The position numbers and the translations under genes were made by a program. The notes below the pieces were generated by a model. It ran no database searches, was not told where the DNA came from, and saw nothing but the letters and a program-made list of their open reading frames with translations. This document shows, one piece after another, positions 44,647 to 54,932 of a stretch of 64,000 nucleotides of DNA (within the stretch, counting starts at the first letter, position 1; the number at the start of each line of letters is the position of its first letter). The DNA is from Colwellia ponticola (GTDB taxonomy: Bacteria > Pseudomonadota > Gammaproteobacteria > Enterobacterales > Alteromonadaceae): the NCBI RefSeq assembly GCF_005885605.1, contig NZ_SZVP01000003.1, positions 124,001 through 188,000 of the forward strand, written 5' to 3'.

Positions 44647-44880
44647 CCAGAAGCTCTCCACCTTTTGTTTAATACCTTTTTAATTAATACCTATTGTGTA
44701 GGTAAAAAGTAGGCAAAAGTTAACAAATACGTTAGGTGACAGTCATAAGGATTCAGCCTTAATGACCGGGTATTTAAGTCCACAGTTAAATACCCTCGGC
44801 GATAACTTCCCTCAAAAACGGTCATAGGAATGTGGTTCCTGTCGTTTTTTACCTAAGCTTCGCGCCTCTTCTGGTGCCTT
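44647..44880 (-). promoter_or_regulatory. Lysine riboswitch (L-box) before lysC
   Basis: The aptamer spans about 44880 to 44735 on the minus strand. Conserved L-box blocks are visible in order: CACCAGAAGAGGCGCG, GAGGGAAGTTATCGCCGAGG, AAGGCTGAATCCTTATGA and CTGTCACC. About 80 nt downstream (44647-44665) the sequence GGAGAGCTTCTGGCTG can pair with CCAGAAG at the 5' side of the aptamer, giving an alternative fold of the kind known for E. coli lysC. No T-tract terminator is seen, so control of translation or RNA decay is more likely. Confidence 0.9.
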
Positions 44881-45073
44881 ATTATGTAAGCTATATAGAG
44901 TAATGTACTAACATAGCGTTAAAGAATAAAGCCGGATTATTAGACCCGATTTTATACACCATTGCAATAGGCTTTTAGTCACTGATTTAAAATTAATTTT
45001 TGCACAAGCACTTTACCGTAATAATTGTTATAGTAAATAAATCTTAACGATGTAGGTAACTTAGCTGAACCAT

Positions 45074-45838
45074 ATGGATTTATTTCTCCTAAAAAAAATA
45101 ATAACTGTTTTGATCATGCCTATCAATATAGTACTGTTATTGCTCATTTTTGCGCTTATTTTTCACCGTAAAAAACCGAAAAAAAGTCTTAAAAGTTTAT
45201 CGGCTGCACTGCTTATTTTATTACTCAGTGCCTTCGCGCCATTTTCAGATACCATGATGACCGCTATTGAAAATGATTACCCTCCTTATGTTAAAGAAAA
45301 TTTGGCTATCGATTATATTGTCGTGCTAGGTTGTAATCACAGTGCTAATACAAAATTACCAGTGACCAGTCAATTAGCTAATTGCTCATTACAACGTATG
45401 GTGGAAGCATTGCGTATTTACCAGTTACACCCTGAAGCAAGAATAATTACTTCAGGTTATGGTGGCAGTAACTCGGTGTCTAATGCGGAAACCGTAAAAC
45501 AGTCATTGGTGCTTTTAGGCGTACCCGCACAAAAAATTATCACTGAAAATTTTCCTAAAGATACAGAAGAAGAAGCACAGCTGATTGCTCCGCGAGTACA
45601 AGGCACGCAAGTAATACTTGTCACCAATGCTGATCATATGCCTAGGTCAATGAATTATTTTCAGGCGCAGGGCATCTACCCTATTGCAGCGCCGACCGGG
45701 TATTGGGTAAAAAATCCTGATGGCATGAAGAACTGGGCATATTATATGCCCAGTAGTGAAAATTTACAGCAAAGTAGCATTGCCTGGTATGAGAGTATCG
45801 GCTTGATAGTACAATGGTTTAAGTCAATTCTTAACTAG
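45074..45838 (+). CDS. elyC: ElyC/YdcF-like envelope biogenesis protein (DUF218)
   Basis: A 254-aa inner-membrane protein. Two N-terminal helices (about 5-25 and 40-60) precede a periplasmic DUF218 domain with DYIVVLGCNHSAN, the RIITSGYGGSNSVSNAE segment and FPKDTEEEA. The HMPRSMNYFQAQG stretch is characteristic. The order and length match E. coli ElyC, which affects peptidoglycan assembly through the lipid carrier. The gene is monocistronic and followed by an AT-rich palindrome. Confidence 0.85.
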   Translation: MDLFLLKKIITVLIMPINIVLLLLIFALIFHRKKPKKSLKSLSAALLILLLSAFAPFSDTMMTAIENDYPPYVKENLAIDYIVVLGCNHSANTKLPVTSQLANCSLQRMVEALRIYQLHPEARIITSGYGGSNSVSNAETVKQSLVLLGVPAQKIITENFPKDTEEEAQLIAPRVQGTQVILVTNADHMPRSMNYFQAQGIYPIAAPTGYWVKNPDGMKNWAYYMPSSENLQQSSIAWYESIGLIVQWFKSILN

Positions 45839-45870
45839 CTACTAATGAACTAGTCGTTAATGAATTGGTG

Positions 45871-45904
45871 TTGAATATATATTGACTATTCAATATATAT
45901 TCAA
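45871..45904. repeat. AT-rich perfect palindrome between convergent genes
   Basis: A perfect 15-bp stem (TTGAATATATATTGA and complement) with a 4-nt loop, between the elyC and Nif3-like genes. Its position suggests a transcription end for both, though it has no G/C clamp. Confidence 0.6.
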
Positions 45905-45918
45905 CATAGATTGTAAAG

Positions 45919-46677
45919 CTACACAGGGTTATCAATATCGACAAAGAGTACTTCAAGACCGTGCTCTTTAGCTAAATGCTCACCTAACGCTTTGATACCA
46001 TAGCGCTCTGTAGCATGGTGACCAGCGGCAAAAAAATGAATATCCATTTCATGCGCAATATGAGTCGTTTGCTCAGAGACTTCACCCGTTAAAAAGGCGT
46101 CTATGCCCTGCTCTGCGGCAAGCTCAATATAACCTTGTCCGCCACCTGAGCACCAAGCAATGGTTTTTATTGGTTTATTACTCGCTGGCGCTATGTGTAA
46201 GCATGTTCGATCAAGCGTGGTATTGATAAGCTCGGCGAATTTTTCACCTGTACAAGGTTCATGCAAGCTTCCCTGCATTGCAACGCTTAACGGGTTAGCT
46301 AGCTCCAAAGGCGCAACATCACTAATAGCAAATAGCTTGGCAAGTTGGGCATTATTACCAAGCGTAGGATGAATATCTAACGGTAAATGATAAGCAAATA
46401 AGTTAATGTCATTCACTAAAAGTGCTTTAATACGATCATGCTTCATACCGCGAATAACGTAAGATTCATTTTTCCAAAAATAACCATGGTGCACTAATAT
46501 GGCATCCGCTTGTTCAGCGATCGCCCGATCAATTAATGCTTTGGAGGCAGTAACCCCAGTGACTACTTTACAAATGTGTTCACATCCTTGAATTTGTAAA
46601 CCATTAGGGGTGAAATCTTTTATTTGCCCTGGCTTTAACAATTCAGTTAAATACTGTTCTAACTCGTTACTTCTCAT
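45919..46677 (-). CDS. Nif3-like dinuclear metal protein (YbgI family)
   Basis: A 252-aa Nif3 family protein. Metal-binding motifs are AILVHHGYFW near residue 60, YHLPLDIHPTLGNNAQLA near residue 95 and GHHATERYG near residue 222, giving the His, Asp and Glu ligands of the dinuclear site. The E. coli relative YbgI has been proposed as a GTP cyclohydrolase-like or hydrolase enzyme, but the physiological substrate is unsettled. It is transcribed after the YafS-like methyltransferase gene, 57 nt apart, possibly as one operon. Confidence 0.9.
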   Translation of the reverse strand: MRSNELEQYLTELLKPGQIKDFTPNGLQIQGCEHICKVVTGVTASKALIDRAIAEQADAILVHHGYFWKNESYVIRGMKHDRIKALLVNDINLFAYHLPLDIHPTLGNNAQLAKLFAISDVAPLELANPLSVAMQGSLHEPCTGEKFAELINTTLDRTCLHIAPASNKPIKTIAWCSGGGQGYIELAAEQGIDAFLTGEVSEQTTHIAHEMDIHFFAAGHHATERYGIKALGEHLAKEHGLEVLFVDIDNPV

Positions 46678-46734
46678 AAGTGGGGTACTTTTTATTATCG
46701 TTGATGATGGATAGTTAAGGCTAGCTACTATTAG

Positions 46735-47502
46735 CTATCTTTTTGTTACTTTAGGCTGATTTTTAGGGGTGTTCATACTGGCAACCTTCACCGGTTGAAA
46801 AGCAGACTGTATCTGCCATTTAGGCTTAATTGGCGTTAAGGGTAATACTCGTTTTTTAGCAACAATGACATAAACAGAACCTAGTGAAGGAAAGTAACGT
46901 TTAGCAAAACGATGCCATTTTTGTTGTAAGCTTTCCGTCGTTAATTTACCGGTTAAGCAGCTATGCAAGCAGCGTTGATCGGCTAAAATTTCATAACCCA
47001 TTAAGTGCAACCAATCTTTGACTCGCATCGGCGAGAAAAAGTGCTCATTCCAAGGCGTTTTATTACGTCGGTATGGTAATAAGCGATTTACCCCGACTAA
47101 GCTTAGCGGATTAAAGCCCGTTATAACTAAATAACCATTAGGGATCAATACTCTGTTAGCTTCGCGAACAACATGGTGCGGGTCAAGTGCAAACTCCAAA
47201 GTGTGACTTAATAGGCAAACATCAACACTATGTTTTTGTAGTGGTAAATGGTCAATATTAGCTTCTATATTCGTCAAGTCACTTTTACTACTAATATTGA
47301 TTTGATGCTTAATAGTACAGTCTGGTATGTCAACTTCACTACTTAACGCGCCAAGCTTAACTAGGTGGTAACCAAAAAATTTTTGCCACCAAGGTGCAAG
47401 CTCTTGCTCTATTGCCGTTTTAATGACGTCACCGTTAGGTAATGCTTGCCATGATTTAGGATAATGTGGTTGTTGCAAGGTTAATGGTGGTTTCATAAAC
47501 AC
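46735..47502 (-). CDS. SAM-dependent methyltransferase, YafS-like
   Basis: A 255-aa class I methyltransferase-like protein. HSVDVCLLSHTLEFALDPHHVVREANRVL matches the motif IV/V region seen in methyltransferase type 11 domains, and GYLVITGFNPLSL follows. The glycine-rich motif I is weak, with LTNIEANIDHLPL nearby. The divergent pairing with gloB is the same as for yafS in E. coli, which supports orthology. The substrate is unknown. Confidence 0.85.
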   Translation of the reverse strand: MFMKPPLTLQQPHYPKSWQALPNGDVIKTAIEQELAPWWQKFFGYHLVKLGALSSEVDIPDCTIKHQINISSKSDLTNIEANIDHLPLQKHSVDVCLLSHTLEFALDPHHVVREANRVLIPNGYLVITGFNPLSLVGVNRLLPYRRNKTPWNEHFFSPMRVKDWLHLMGYEILADQRCLHSCLTGKLTTESLQQKWHRFAKRYFPSLGSVYVIVAKKRVLPLTPIKPKWQIQSAFQPVKVASMNTPKNQPKVTKR

Positions 47503-47691
47503 TTCTTCTAGGTGTATAGTTTTGCATAAATCATTATGCCTACTGATGGCTAGTTATGTTGAGTACAATAGACAATTTATAGCAAATTATCGTTAGATAG
47601 AAAACTAGGGTTAATGTACCATAATACAACTGATTCAATATCACTAACAAAAGCAAAATATAACGAACACAAACGATAGGTAAAATATAAT

Positions 47692-48501
47692 ATGACAAAA
47701 GCACACGCTATGGTTAGCGCAATTAAAGCATTTAACGATAATTATATTTGGGCTATTGCTGACCAAGCCTCTGAAAATAAAAACAATAAGATAGCATTGG
47801 TTGACCCCGGAGATGCTTTAGTATGCATAGATTACTTACAACAGCATCACCTTGTTTTAACGGCTATATTGATTACTCATCATCACAATGATCATGTAGG
47901 TGGCGTTAGCAAACTGCTTGAATTTGCAAAAGCTCAAGCTTGGCCGGTCACGGTTTACGGCCCTGCTAACGAAAATATTGCTCAGCTTGATGTAGCACTA
48001 ACAGAAAATGATACCGTTGACTTAACGTCACTTAATTGTCAGTTGAGTGTACTTGATTTACCAGGTCATACTAAAGGCCATATTGCCTATTATAATGAAG
48101 AGCTACTTTTTTGTGGTGACACTTTGTTTTCAGGTGGTTGTGGCCGACTATTTGAAGGAACGCCTGAGCAAATGCATCAATCTCTGACAAAATTAGCCAA
48201 TTTAGCTACCGATACGTTGATTTACTGCGCGCATGAATATACTCAAGCAAACCTAGCCTTTGCTTTAGCCGTTGAGCCTAATAATAGCGAACTGCACCAC
48301 TATATAACCCAGGTAAATAGGTTACGCGCAAATGGCCAAGCTACAATCCCAAGCAATATAGCCCGTGAGTTAACCATAAATCCGTTTCTACGCTGTCACC
48401 TACAACCAATAAAACTCGCTGCAGAGCAGCACATTAAGCAAACATTAACATCAGACAGCGATGTTTTTAGCGTTATTAGAGCATGGAAAGATAACTTTTA
48501 A
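47692..48501 (+). CDS. gloB: Hydroxyacylglutathione hydrolase (glyoxalase II)
   Basis: A 269-aa MBL-fold thioesterase that hydrolyses S-lactoylglutathione, the second step of methylglyoxal detoxification. The zinc motif THHHNDHVGG supplies H63, H65, D67 and H68; LPGHTKGHIAY, FCGDTLFSGGCGRLFEG and YCAHEYTQANLAF supply further ligands and the glutathione site. It is divergent from the yafS-like gene and precedes mltD, as in E. coli. Confidence 0.95.
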   Translation: MTKAHAMVSAIKAFNDNYIWAIADQASENKNNKIALVDPGDALVCIDYLQQHHLVLTAILITHHHNDHVGGVSKLLEFAKAQAWPVTVYGPANENIAQLDVALTENDTVDLTSLNCQLSVLDLPGHTKGHIAYYNEELLFCGDTLFSGGCGRLFEGTPEQMHQSLTKLANLATDTLIYCAHEYTQANLAFALAVEPNNSELHHYITQVNRLRANGQATIPSNIARELTINPFLRCHLQPIKLAAEQHIKQTLTSDSDVFSVIRAWKDNF

Positions 48502-48821
48502 GCTTGAAGCCATGTTCAGTAAATTATCGGCTCAATGATTAGAACCTCTGCTCTTAAGGGGGGAATATTGAGCCACATAAGTTAACCCTAGCTAAGACGC
48601 TAAAATGAGGTACAGACATGCCTCTGAACGTATTAATCGTATTTTTACTGCTGTTTCACCCGCATTTTAAACGCTCACTAAGTCATTAATAAAGTAGTTC
48701 ACTTGCTGTAAAATATGCTAATGTGCTAATCGTTTTTTAATTTTCACCCATTTTATTGGTCACTATATCATCGGTACGTTATCGATGTATCACCGATAAA
48801 ATCATTTATGAAGTGTTATTT

Positions 48822-50456
48822 ATGAAGTATTTATTATTATCTGTTGTCATTATTTTAGCTGGCTGTCAAAGCCTTCCTCAAGGTGATGACGATAGTATTG
48901 TCGATGACAACACCGCAGACGCTACTGAAATAAATCAAGCACTGTTAGCTGATGAAAGTATTGATATTATTCACCCTGTCGCCGATGTTGACTTTGCGTT
49001 AAATAACACCTTAAAAGATAAAAAGCTACTGGAAGAAAATAATATTTGGCCAAGAATTCGCAGCCAAATGACTTTTACTATACCTGAGAAAAAACGCCTT
49101 ATTTCACAGCGAAATTGGTACGTTAAGCACCCAAGTTATCTTAAGCGTGTCGCTAAACGTGCCGAACCTTTTCTTCACTATATTGTTGAAGAATTAGAGA
49201 AAAATAATATGCCTATTGAGTTAGCACTTTTACCCGTAGTAGAAAGCGCTTTCGACCCTTTTGCTTATTCGCACGGTCGTGCTTCGGGCATGTGGCAATT
49301 TGTCCCTGGCACCGGTGAACGTTTCGGTATGAAGCAAAACTGGTGGTATGACGGCAGACGTGACGTGATTGCTTCAACCGAAGGCGCGATTAGTTATTTG
49401 AAATACCTCAATAACTTCTTCGACGGGGACTGGATGTTAGCGCTAGCAGCTTACAACTCAGGTGAAGGCCGCGTAAGAAATGCAGTACGTAAAAATAAAC
49501 GCCTAGGTAAACCTACCGATTTTTGGTCGCTTGACTTGCCTAAAGAAACTCGTGCTTATGTGCCAAAACTATTAGCGCTGGCCGATATTATAAAGCGACC
49601 TGAACATTTTGATTTAACACTGTACCCAATAGATAATAAAAGCGTGTTAACGCAAGTCGATATAAAGTCACAACTTGATTTAGCTAAAGCAGCCACGCTT
49701 GCTGATTTATCGTTAGCCGAATTACAACGTTTAAACCCTGGCTTTAATCGCTGGGCGACAGATCCCGATGGTCCGCATCGATTGTTACTGCCCTCACACA
49801 GTGTGGAAAAATTTGAGCTAGGTCTTAATAAACTCAGTAAAAACGACAGACTTGCCTGGCAGCGTTATAAAATTAAAGAAGGCGACAACCTAGGCCTTAT
49901 TGCCAATAAATTTAATACGCGTATCGAATTGATACAAGAAGTGAATAACATTAAAGGAAATCAAATTCGTGCTGGCAAACATTTACTGATACCGGTAGCA
50001 GCAGAATCGTTAGACAGTTATGTTTTTTCAAAAGCGCAACGTATTATCAAAAAACAAAGTAAGCCACAAAAAGGTCGCAAGATTATTCATACCGTTGAAG
50101 CGGGTGATAACTTATGGGATATCGGTCGTAAATATAAAGTAGATAGCAAGAGCATTGCTCGTTGGAATGGTTTTGCGCCAAGAGACACTTTAAAACTAGG
50201 TCAAACATTGGTTATTTGGAAAAAAGAAACTAAAAAATCAAGCTACATAGCTAATAAAACAGGTAATAATGTTAACAATGCTATTATGAGAAATATCACC
50301 TATAAAGTTCGCCGTGGCGATTCTTTTGCACGTATAGCCGATAAATTTAACGTGCAAATTAGTGATATTGAGCGTTGGAATGATCTTGATAGTAATAAAT
50401 ACTTACAACCAGGCCAGCGATTAAAACTGGCTGTGGATGTAACTAATAGCATATAA
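48822..50456 (+). CDS. mltD: Membrane-bound lytic murein transglycosylase D
   Basis: A 544-aa lipoprotein that cleaves peptidoglycan to 1,6-anhydromuropeptides. The signal peptide ends in lipobox LAGC (C15 from the chosen ATG). The catalytic SLT domain has VESAFDPFAYSHGRASGMWQ with the family Glu, and LALAAYNSGEGRV. Three LysM domains follow, starting at YKIKEGDNLGLIA, HTVEAGDNLWDIG and YKVRRGDSFARIA. ATG 48822 is preferred over the upstream 48756 because it places the signal peptide at the N-terminus. The 320-nt gap before it holds no clear gene. Confidence 0.95.
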   Translation: MKYLLLSVVIILAGCQSLPQGDDDSIVDDNTADATEINQALLADESIDIIHPVADVDFALNNTLKDKKLLEENNIWPRIRSQMTFTIPEKKRLISQRNWYVKHPSYLKRVAKRAEPFLHYIVEELEKNNMPIELALLPVVESAFDPFAYSHGRASGMWQFVPGTGERFGMKQNWWYDGRRDVIASTEGAISYLKYLNNFFDGDWMLALAAYNSGEGRVRNAVRKNKRLGKPTDFWSLDLPKETRAYVPKLLALADIIKRPEHFDLTLYPIDNKSVLTQVDIKSQLDLAKAATLADLSLAELQRLNPGFNRWATDPDGPHRLLLPSHSVEKFELGLNKLSKNDRLAWQRYKIKEGDNLGLIANKFNTRIELIQEVNNIKGNQIRAGKHLLIPVAAESLDSYVFSKAQRIIKKQSKPQKGRKIIHTVEAGDNLWDIGRKYKVDSKSIARWNGFAPRDTLKLGQTLVIWKKETKKSSYIANKTGNNVNNAIMRNITYKVRRGDSFARIADKFNVQISDIERWNDLDSNKYLQPGQRLKLAVDVTNSI

Positions 50457-50526
50457 AAGCAAAGCGATCGCACTATTCTCTTTACCTTGATAAAACAATA
50501 ACTTAGAGCCGTGCTTTATCGCCTTG

Positions 50527-51069
50527 CTATAAACGTTGACTGGTAAAGTCGACAAAAAAGGTTTGGCTTTGCTCGGCTATATCGAGCGTTATCCATAAAC
50601 GCCAAACCATAAACTCTTCACTACAACTTGCTAACAGGCTTTGTGCTGAATAAGTATTGCTTTTGTCAGTTTGCTCAAAAAACACCGGTACCTTACCCAT
50701 AAACATATCTTTACCTTCAAGATAAGCCGACACATTACTTATGTTTACTTGACTGCTTTGAGTGTTAGCTTTTGGCTCAGTCGTAGCTTCCTCAGTAACC
50801 CCTTCGAGTACATTAGATGCGTTCAGCTCAGATAAGGTAATGAAAAAAGGTAGCTCGGTAATAAGCGTATCCGCTAATTGCTGTTGAGAAAATTTAACGG
50901 TAAAAGACCCTAATTCAGTAGTAAATTCACACTGACTCTGACTACGAATACATTGAGGGACTAAGGTACTAACATGAGTGGCTGTGCTTTTTTTAGCTAC
51001 AGGATTACAAGCACTAACGAGTAAGACAAACCCGATAATAGCGAATTTTTTTAACACGATTTTTAACAT
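50527..51069 (-). CDS. Putative lipoprotein of unknown function
   Basis: A 180-aa protein with a signal peptide ending in lipobox LVSAC (C21), so probably anchored to the inner or outer membrane. The mature part is mostly hydrophilic, with Cys pairs near CIRSQSQCEF and an internal low-complexity TEEATTEPKANTQSS stretch. I do not recognise a domain. It is convergent with mltD and divergent from ccoN; its promoter shares the 490-nt gap that carries the FNR box. Confidence 0.75.
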   Translation of the reverse strand: MLKIVLKKFAIIGFVLLVSACNPVAKKSTATHVSTLVPQCIRSQSQCEFTTELGSFTVKFSQQQLADTLITELPFFITLSELNASNVLEGVTEEATTEPKANTQSSQVNISNVSAYLEGKDMFMGKVPVFFEQTDKSNTYSAQSLLASCSEEFMVWRLWITLDIAEQSQTFFVDFTSQRL

Positions 51070-51330
51070 AGCATAACCTTTTATGAAGAACTAAGGGCTT
51101 ACGTTTTATTTAACGTGGATATTATCTACTAATGCTAATGAACTTGCTACTACCATAATCTACCGCAATAAACCAAACATGTTAACCGATAAAAAACTCT
51201 TCAATTCTATTATGACTTAAAGAGTACTGTTCATTAACTTGATTAATTTATTGACTTTTTTCTTTGTTTTTTAAATGGCACTCAAAAAAAACTAAATAGT
51301 TATAACGAATCTAGGCGTAAATCTCTTTTG

Positions 51331-51344
51331 TTGATCCACATCAA
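51331..51344. promoter_or_regulatory. FNR box in front of ccoN
   Basis: TTGATCCACATCAA is a perfect FNR site (TTGAT-N4-ATCAA). A TATA-like -10 (about 51368-51375) lies at the distance expected for a class II FNR-activated promoter, giving a start near 51380 and a leader of about 180 nt before ccoN. The fnr gene lies at the end of the same gene block. Confidence 0.88.
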
Positions 51345-51561
51345 ATATAAACACGCATAAGTGTTGATTTATAACCTCTCCAAAGGTTAAAATTGTGCGG
51401 ATTTTGACACATTCACTTACATGAATGCGTTTATAAGTCACAATTCAAAAAATAAAATACATAGAATTGGTATCTTGTGCGCTATATCTAAAGCTTGTTC
51501 AGATTTAGATAGTACAGCAAAAATACTTTCTGATTAATAATAACACTGCGGAATCCTTAAC

Positions 51562-52989
51562 ATGACCACAAGTAATACGTCAGCGGTAGACTACAACTTC
51601 GATGTTGTACGTCAATTTACTGTAATGACTGTAATCTGGGGAGTCGTTGGTACACTCGTAGGTGTACTTATCGCGGCACAATTAATTTGGCCTGCGTTAA
51701 ACTTCGATACACCTTGGTTAACCTACTCCCGTCTTCGTCCACTTCATACTAATGCTGTAATTTTTGCTTTTGGTGCAAGTGCTTTATTTGCTACCTCTTA
51801 TTATGTGGTGCAACGTACCTGTCAAACGCGACTATTTGGCGGAAAACTAGCTGCCTTTACCTTTTGGGGATGGCAAGCAGTTATTGTTTCAGCCGTTGTT
51901 TCTTTACCTTTAGGTTATACCTCTTCGAAGGAATACGCTGAGCTAGAATGGCCTATCGATATTCTGATTGCTGTGGTTTGGGTTTCATATGCTATTGTGT
52001 TTTTTGGTACGTTAATTAAGCGTAAAACGTCTCATATCTATGTAGCCAACTGGTTCTTTGGTGGTTTTATCATCACAGTAGCTATGTTACACATTGTTAA
52101 CTCAATGGTTATTCCAATTTCTGCCATGAAATCTTACTCAATATACCCTGGTGCTATCGATGCCATGGTTCAATGGTGGTACGGACATAATGCCGTTGGT
52201 TTCTTATTAACCGCTGGTTTCCTAGGTATGATGTATTATTTTGTACCTAAACAAGCTGAACGTCCTGTTTACTCTTATCGTTTATCAATTGTTCATTTCT
52301 GGGCATTGATTTCTTTATACATTTGGGCTGGTCCGCATCATTTACATTACACTGCACTTCCTGATTGGGCTCAGTCAGTAGGTATGGTTATGTCTATCGT
52401 TTTATTCCTTCCTTCTTGGGGTGGTATGATTAACGGTATTATGACACTGTCAGGTGCATGGCATAAACTTCGCCATGATCCAATTTTACGTTTCCTTATT
52501 GTTTCTTTATCTTTCTACGGTATGTCTACCTTTGAAGGTCCGATGATGGCGATTAAGTCTGTTAATGCCTTATCTCATTATACTGATTGGACGGTTGGTC
52601 ATGTACACTCTGGTGCACTAGGTTGGGTTGCCATGGTTTCAATTGGTGCTGTTTACCACTTGATCCCTGTTTTATTCAATCAAGGTCGCATGTTTAGCGT
52701 TCGTCTTATCAACGTTCACTTCTGGTTACACACCACAGGTGTAGTACTTTACATTGTAGCGATGTGGATTTCTGGTGTTATGCAGGGATTAATGTGGAGA
52801 GCGGTAAACAGCGATGGTACATTAACTTATAGCTTTGTTGAGAGTTTAACGGCTTCTTACCCATTCTATTTCATCCGCTTCGTAGGTGGTGTGTTTGTTG
52901 TCGCTGGTTTTGTATTAATGGCATACAACATGTTTAAAACTATAGGTGCAAAAGACGGAAGTCTTAAGCCTATAGAAACAGCAGCTTAA
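51562..52989 (+). CDS. ccoN: Cytochrome cbb3 oxidase subunit I
   Basis: A 475-aa inner-membrane catalytic subunit with about twelve helices. Heme and copper ligands are visible in [51 protein letters not shown] and [10 protein letters not shown]. It reduces oxygen at low concentrations and pumps protons. It heads ccoNOQP and is preceded by a perfect FNR box, which implies induction under low oxygen. Length is typical of the family. Confidence 0.97.
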   Translation: MTTSNTSAVDYNFDVVRQFTVMTVIWGVVGTLVGVLIAAQLIWPALNFDTPWLTYSRLRPLHTNAVIFAFGASALFATSYYVVQRTCQTRLFGGKLAAFTFWGWQAVIVSAVVSLPLGYTSSKEYAELEWPIDILIAVVWVSYAIVFFGTLIKRKTSHIYVANWFFGGFIITVAMLHIVNSMVIPISAMKSYSIYPGAIDAMVQWWYGHNAVGFLLTAGFLGMMYYFVPKQAERPVYSYRLSIVHFWALISLYIWAGPHHLHYTALPDWAQSVGMVMSIVLFLPSWGGMINGIMTLSGAWHKLRHDPILRFLIVSLSFYGMSTFEGPMMAIKSVNALSHYTDWTVGHVHSGALGWVAMVSIGAVYHLIPVLFNQGRMFSVRLINVHFWLHTTGVVLYIVAMWISGVMQGLMWRAVNSDGTLTYSFVESLTASYPFYFIRFVGGVFVVAGFVLMAYNMFKTIGAKDGSLKPIETAA

Positions 52990-52999
52990 GGAGAGCCAT

Positions 53000-53644
53000 A
53001 TGAAAAATTCACATGAAAAAATTGAAAAAAATGTTGGCTTGTTTTTCCTTTTCACTATCTTTGCTGTTAGCATCGGTGGTTTAGTTGAAATTACGCCTTT
53101 GTTGTTTCAAAAAGAATTAGCAACACCTGTTGATAACTTAAAACCTTATACTGCACTACAAATGGAAGGTCGTGACATTTATATTCGTGAAGGTTGTAGT
53201 AACTGTCACAGTCAAATGATCCGTCCATTTCGCGCAGAAACTGAGCGTTACGGTCATTACAGCGTTGCCGGTGAAAGTGTTTGGGAACATCCATTTTTAT
53301 GGGGCTCAAAACGAACTGGTCCTGACTTAGCTCGTGTTGGTGGTCGTTATAGTGATGATTGGCATATTGCCCATTTAACCGATCCTCGTTCAGTGGTACC
53401 TGAGTCAAACATGCCTGCTTATAACTGGTTAAATACCAACACGCTTGACGGTGAATTAACAGGCAGCAAGCTAGAAACGTTTAACTTCTTAACGCGCAAC
53501 CGTAGTCATAAAGATGAAAATGGCAACGCCATTCCACTTTATACACAAGCGGAGATTGATGGCGCTCAAGAGGCTGTGAAAGGTAAAACTGAAATGACTG
53601 CCTTGATTGCTTACTTGCAATCACTTGGCAACGCATTAAAGTAA
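53000..53644 (+). CDS. ccoO: Cytochrome cbb3 oxidase subunit II
   Basis: A 214-aa membrane-anchored monoheme cytochrome c. One N-terminal helix (about 13-33) is followed by the heme motif C66-x2-C69-H70 in [14 protein letters not shown] and a likely Met axial ligand in [11 protein letters not shown]. It carries electrons from CcoP to CcoN. It lies 10 nt after ccoN with an AGGAGAG site and 1 nt before the first possible start of ccoQ. Confidence 0.97.
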   Translation: MKNSHEKIEKNVGLFFLFTIFAVSIGGLVEITPLLFQKELATPVDNLKPYTALQMEGRDIYIREGCSNCHSQMIRPFRAETERYGHYSVAGESVWEHPFLWGSKRTGPDLARVGGRYSDDWHIAHLTDPRSVVPESNMPAYNWLNTNTLDGELTGSKLETFNFLTRNRSHKDENGNAIPLYTQAEIDGAQEAVKGKTEMTALIAYLQSLGNALK

Positions 53645-53654
53645 GTTGAACTTT

Positions 53655-53861
53655 ATGGATTACGGTACACTTAGAGGGCTTTTCGCCCTTCTTATATTGG
53701 CGTTATTTATTATTATTGTTGTGTGGTCTTATTCAAAAAAACGTAAATCTTCATTTGATAAAATAGCTAATTCTATTTTTGAAGAAAAAGATGTTAAAAA
53801 AGACAATCAACAAAATAAAGATAGCGATCTTAAAACAGATAGCAAACAGGAGACGAAATAA
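53655..53861 (+). CDS. ccoQ: Cytochrome cbb3 oxidase subunit CcoQ
   Basis: A small 68-aa subunit with one membrane helix (about residues 8-25, LFALLILALFIIIVVWSYS) and a charged cytoplasmic tail rich in Lys and Asp. It stabilises the oxidase complex. The ATG at 53655 is used here; an in-frame TTG at 53646 would add three residues. It is located between ccoO and ccoP, as usual. Confidence 0.9.
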   Translation: MDYGTLRGLFALLILALFIIIVVWSYSKKRKSSFDKIANSIFEEKDVKKDNQQNKDSDLKTDSKQETK

Positions 53862-53863
53862 TA

Positions 53864-54835
53864 ATGTCTAGCTTCTGGAATATATGGGTTTGGGTTCTTT
53901 CCCTCGGCACAATTGTAGGGTGTTTTTTACTACTACGTATGTGTTTAAAGAACTTTGCAGATGTTGCTGAAGGCGAGCCTACTGGCCATGTTTATGACGG
54001 TATTGAAGAGTTAAACAACCCTTTACCTAAATGGTGGAGTACGTTTTTCTTACTAACCATCATTTGGGCATTTGGTTATATGGCGCTTTATGGTTTAGGT
54101 AACTGGACTGGTCTTTTAGGCTGGAAAAGCTCTAACCAAGGCATTTTAAGTCTTGCTGAATCAAAAGCTAAAACGTTAGAGTATTTAGAGAAAGACTCTG
54201 GTGTATTAGTACAATATGACCGTGAAGTTGCTGCAGCTGATGCTAAATTTGGTCCAATTTTTGAAGCTTACGCGGCGCGTAGTATTGAAGATTTAGCCAC
54301 AGATAGTGAAGCATTGAAAGTAGGTCAACGTTTGTTCCTACAAAACTGTGCACAATGTCATGGTTCTGATGCGCATGGTACAACAGGCTTCCCTAACCTA
54401 GCTGATAAAGACTGGTTATATGGTGGCAGCCCTGAAGCTATTAAAGAAACATTGCTTTATGGTCGTAAGGCAGCTGGCATGATGGCTTGGAGTGGCGCTT
54501 TAGGCGGCGAACAAGGCGTTAAAGAAGTAGCCGCTTATGTTATTAGCTTAAGTGGTCGCTCAGTTGACCCTGAGTTAGCAAAAGCAGGTAAAGCTAAGTT
54601 TGCACTTTGTGCTGGTTGTCATGGCCCTGAAGGTCAAGGTAGTCTAGCCATGGGAATGCCTATGGGTGCGCCTAACTTAACCGATAATATCTGGTTATAC
54701 GGTGGCTCTCAACGTGTTATTGAAGAGACTATCCGTAATGGTCGTGCGGGTGTAATGCCAGCATGGAAAGATATTCTTGGTGAAGAAAAAGTTCACTTAG
54801 TGACTGCCTATGTTTATAGCCTTTCACAAGATTAA
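53864..54835 (+). CDS. ccoP: Cytochrome cbb3 oxidase subunit III
   Basis: A 323-aa diheme cytochrome c. Two membrane helices (about 7-25 and 60-80) are followed by two periplasmic heme domains with C162-x2-C165-H166 and C249-x2-C252-H253. It accepts electrons from soluble cytochromes or the bc1 complex. The gene begins 2 nt after ccoQ and is followed by a strong terminator, so ccoNOQP is one transcription unit separate from fixH-ccoI. Confidence 0.96.
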   Translation: MSSFWNIWVWVLSLGTIVGCFLLLRMCLKNFADVAEGEPTGHVYDGIEELNNPLPKWWSTFFLLTIIWAFGYMALYGLGNWTGLLGWKSSNQGILSLAESKAKTLEYLEKDSGVLVQYDREVAAADAKFGPIFEAYAARSIEDLATDSEALKVGQRLFLQNCAQCHGSDAHGTTGFPNLADKDWLYGGSPEAIKETLLYGRKAAGMMAWSGALGGEQGVKEVAAYVISLSGRSVDPELAKAGKAKFALCAGCHGPEGQGSLAMGMPMGAPNLTDNIWLYGGSQRVIEETIRNGRAGVMPAWKDILGEEKVHLVTAYVYSLSQD

Positions 54836-54889
54836 TAAGTAGTCATCGTGATTTAAGTACATAACTCGAAGATCACATGTTAACTACAC

Positions 54890-54932
54890 ATAAAAAACCC
54901 TTGTTACACTTTGTAACCAAGGGTTTTTTTAT
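54890..54932 (+). terminator. Rho-independent terminator after ccoP
   Basis: The arms AAAAAACCCTTG-TTAC and GTAACCAAGGGTTTTTTT pair with one bulged base around a short loop, ending in seven T residues. It is 55 nt after the ccoP stop. Confidence 0.88.

Noticed and set aside
48618-48689. 23-codon hydrophobic frame with a GAGG site before mltD
   Set aside because: It is too short to support as a gene without conservation data; a chance frame in AT-rich DNA is likely.
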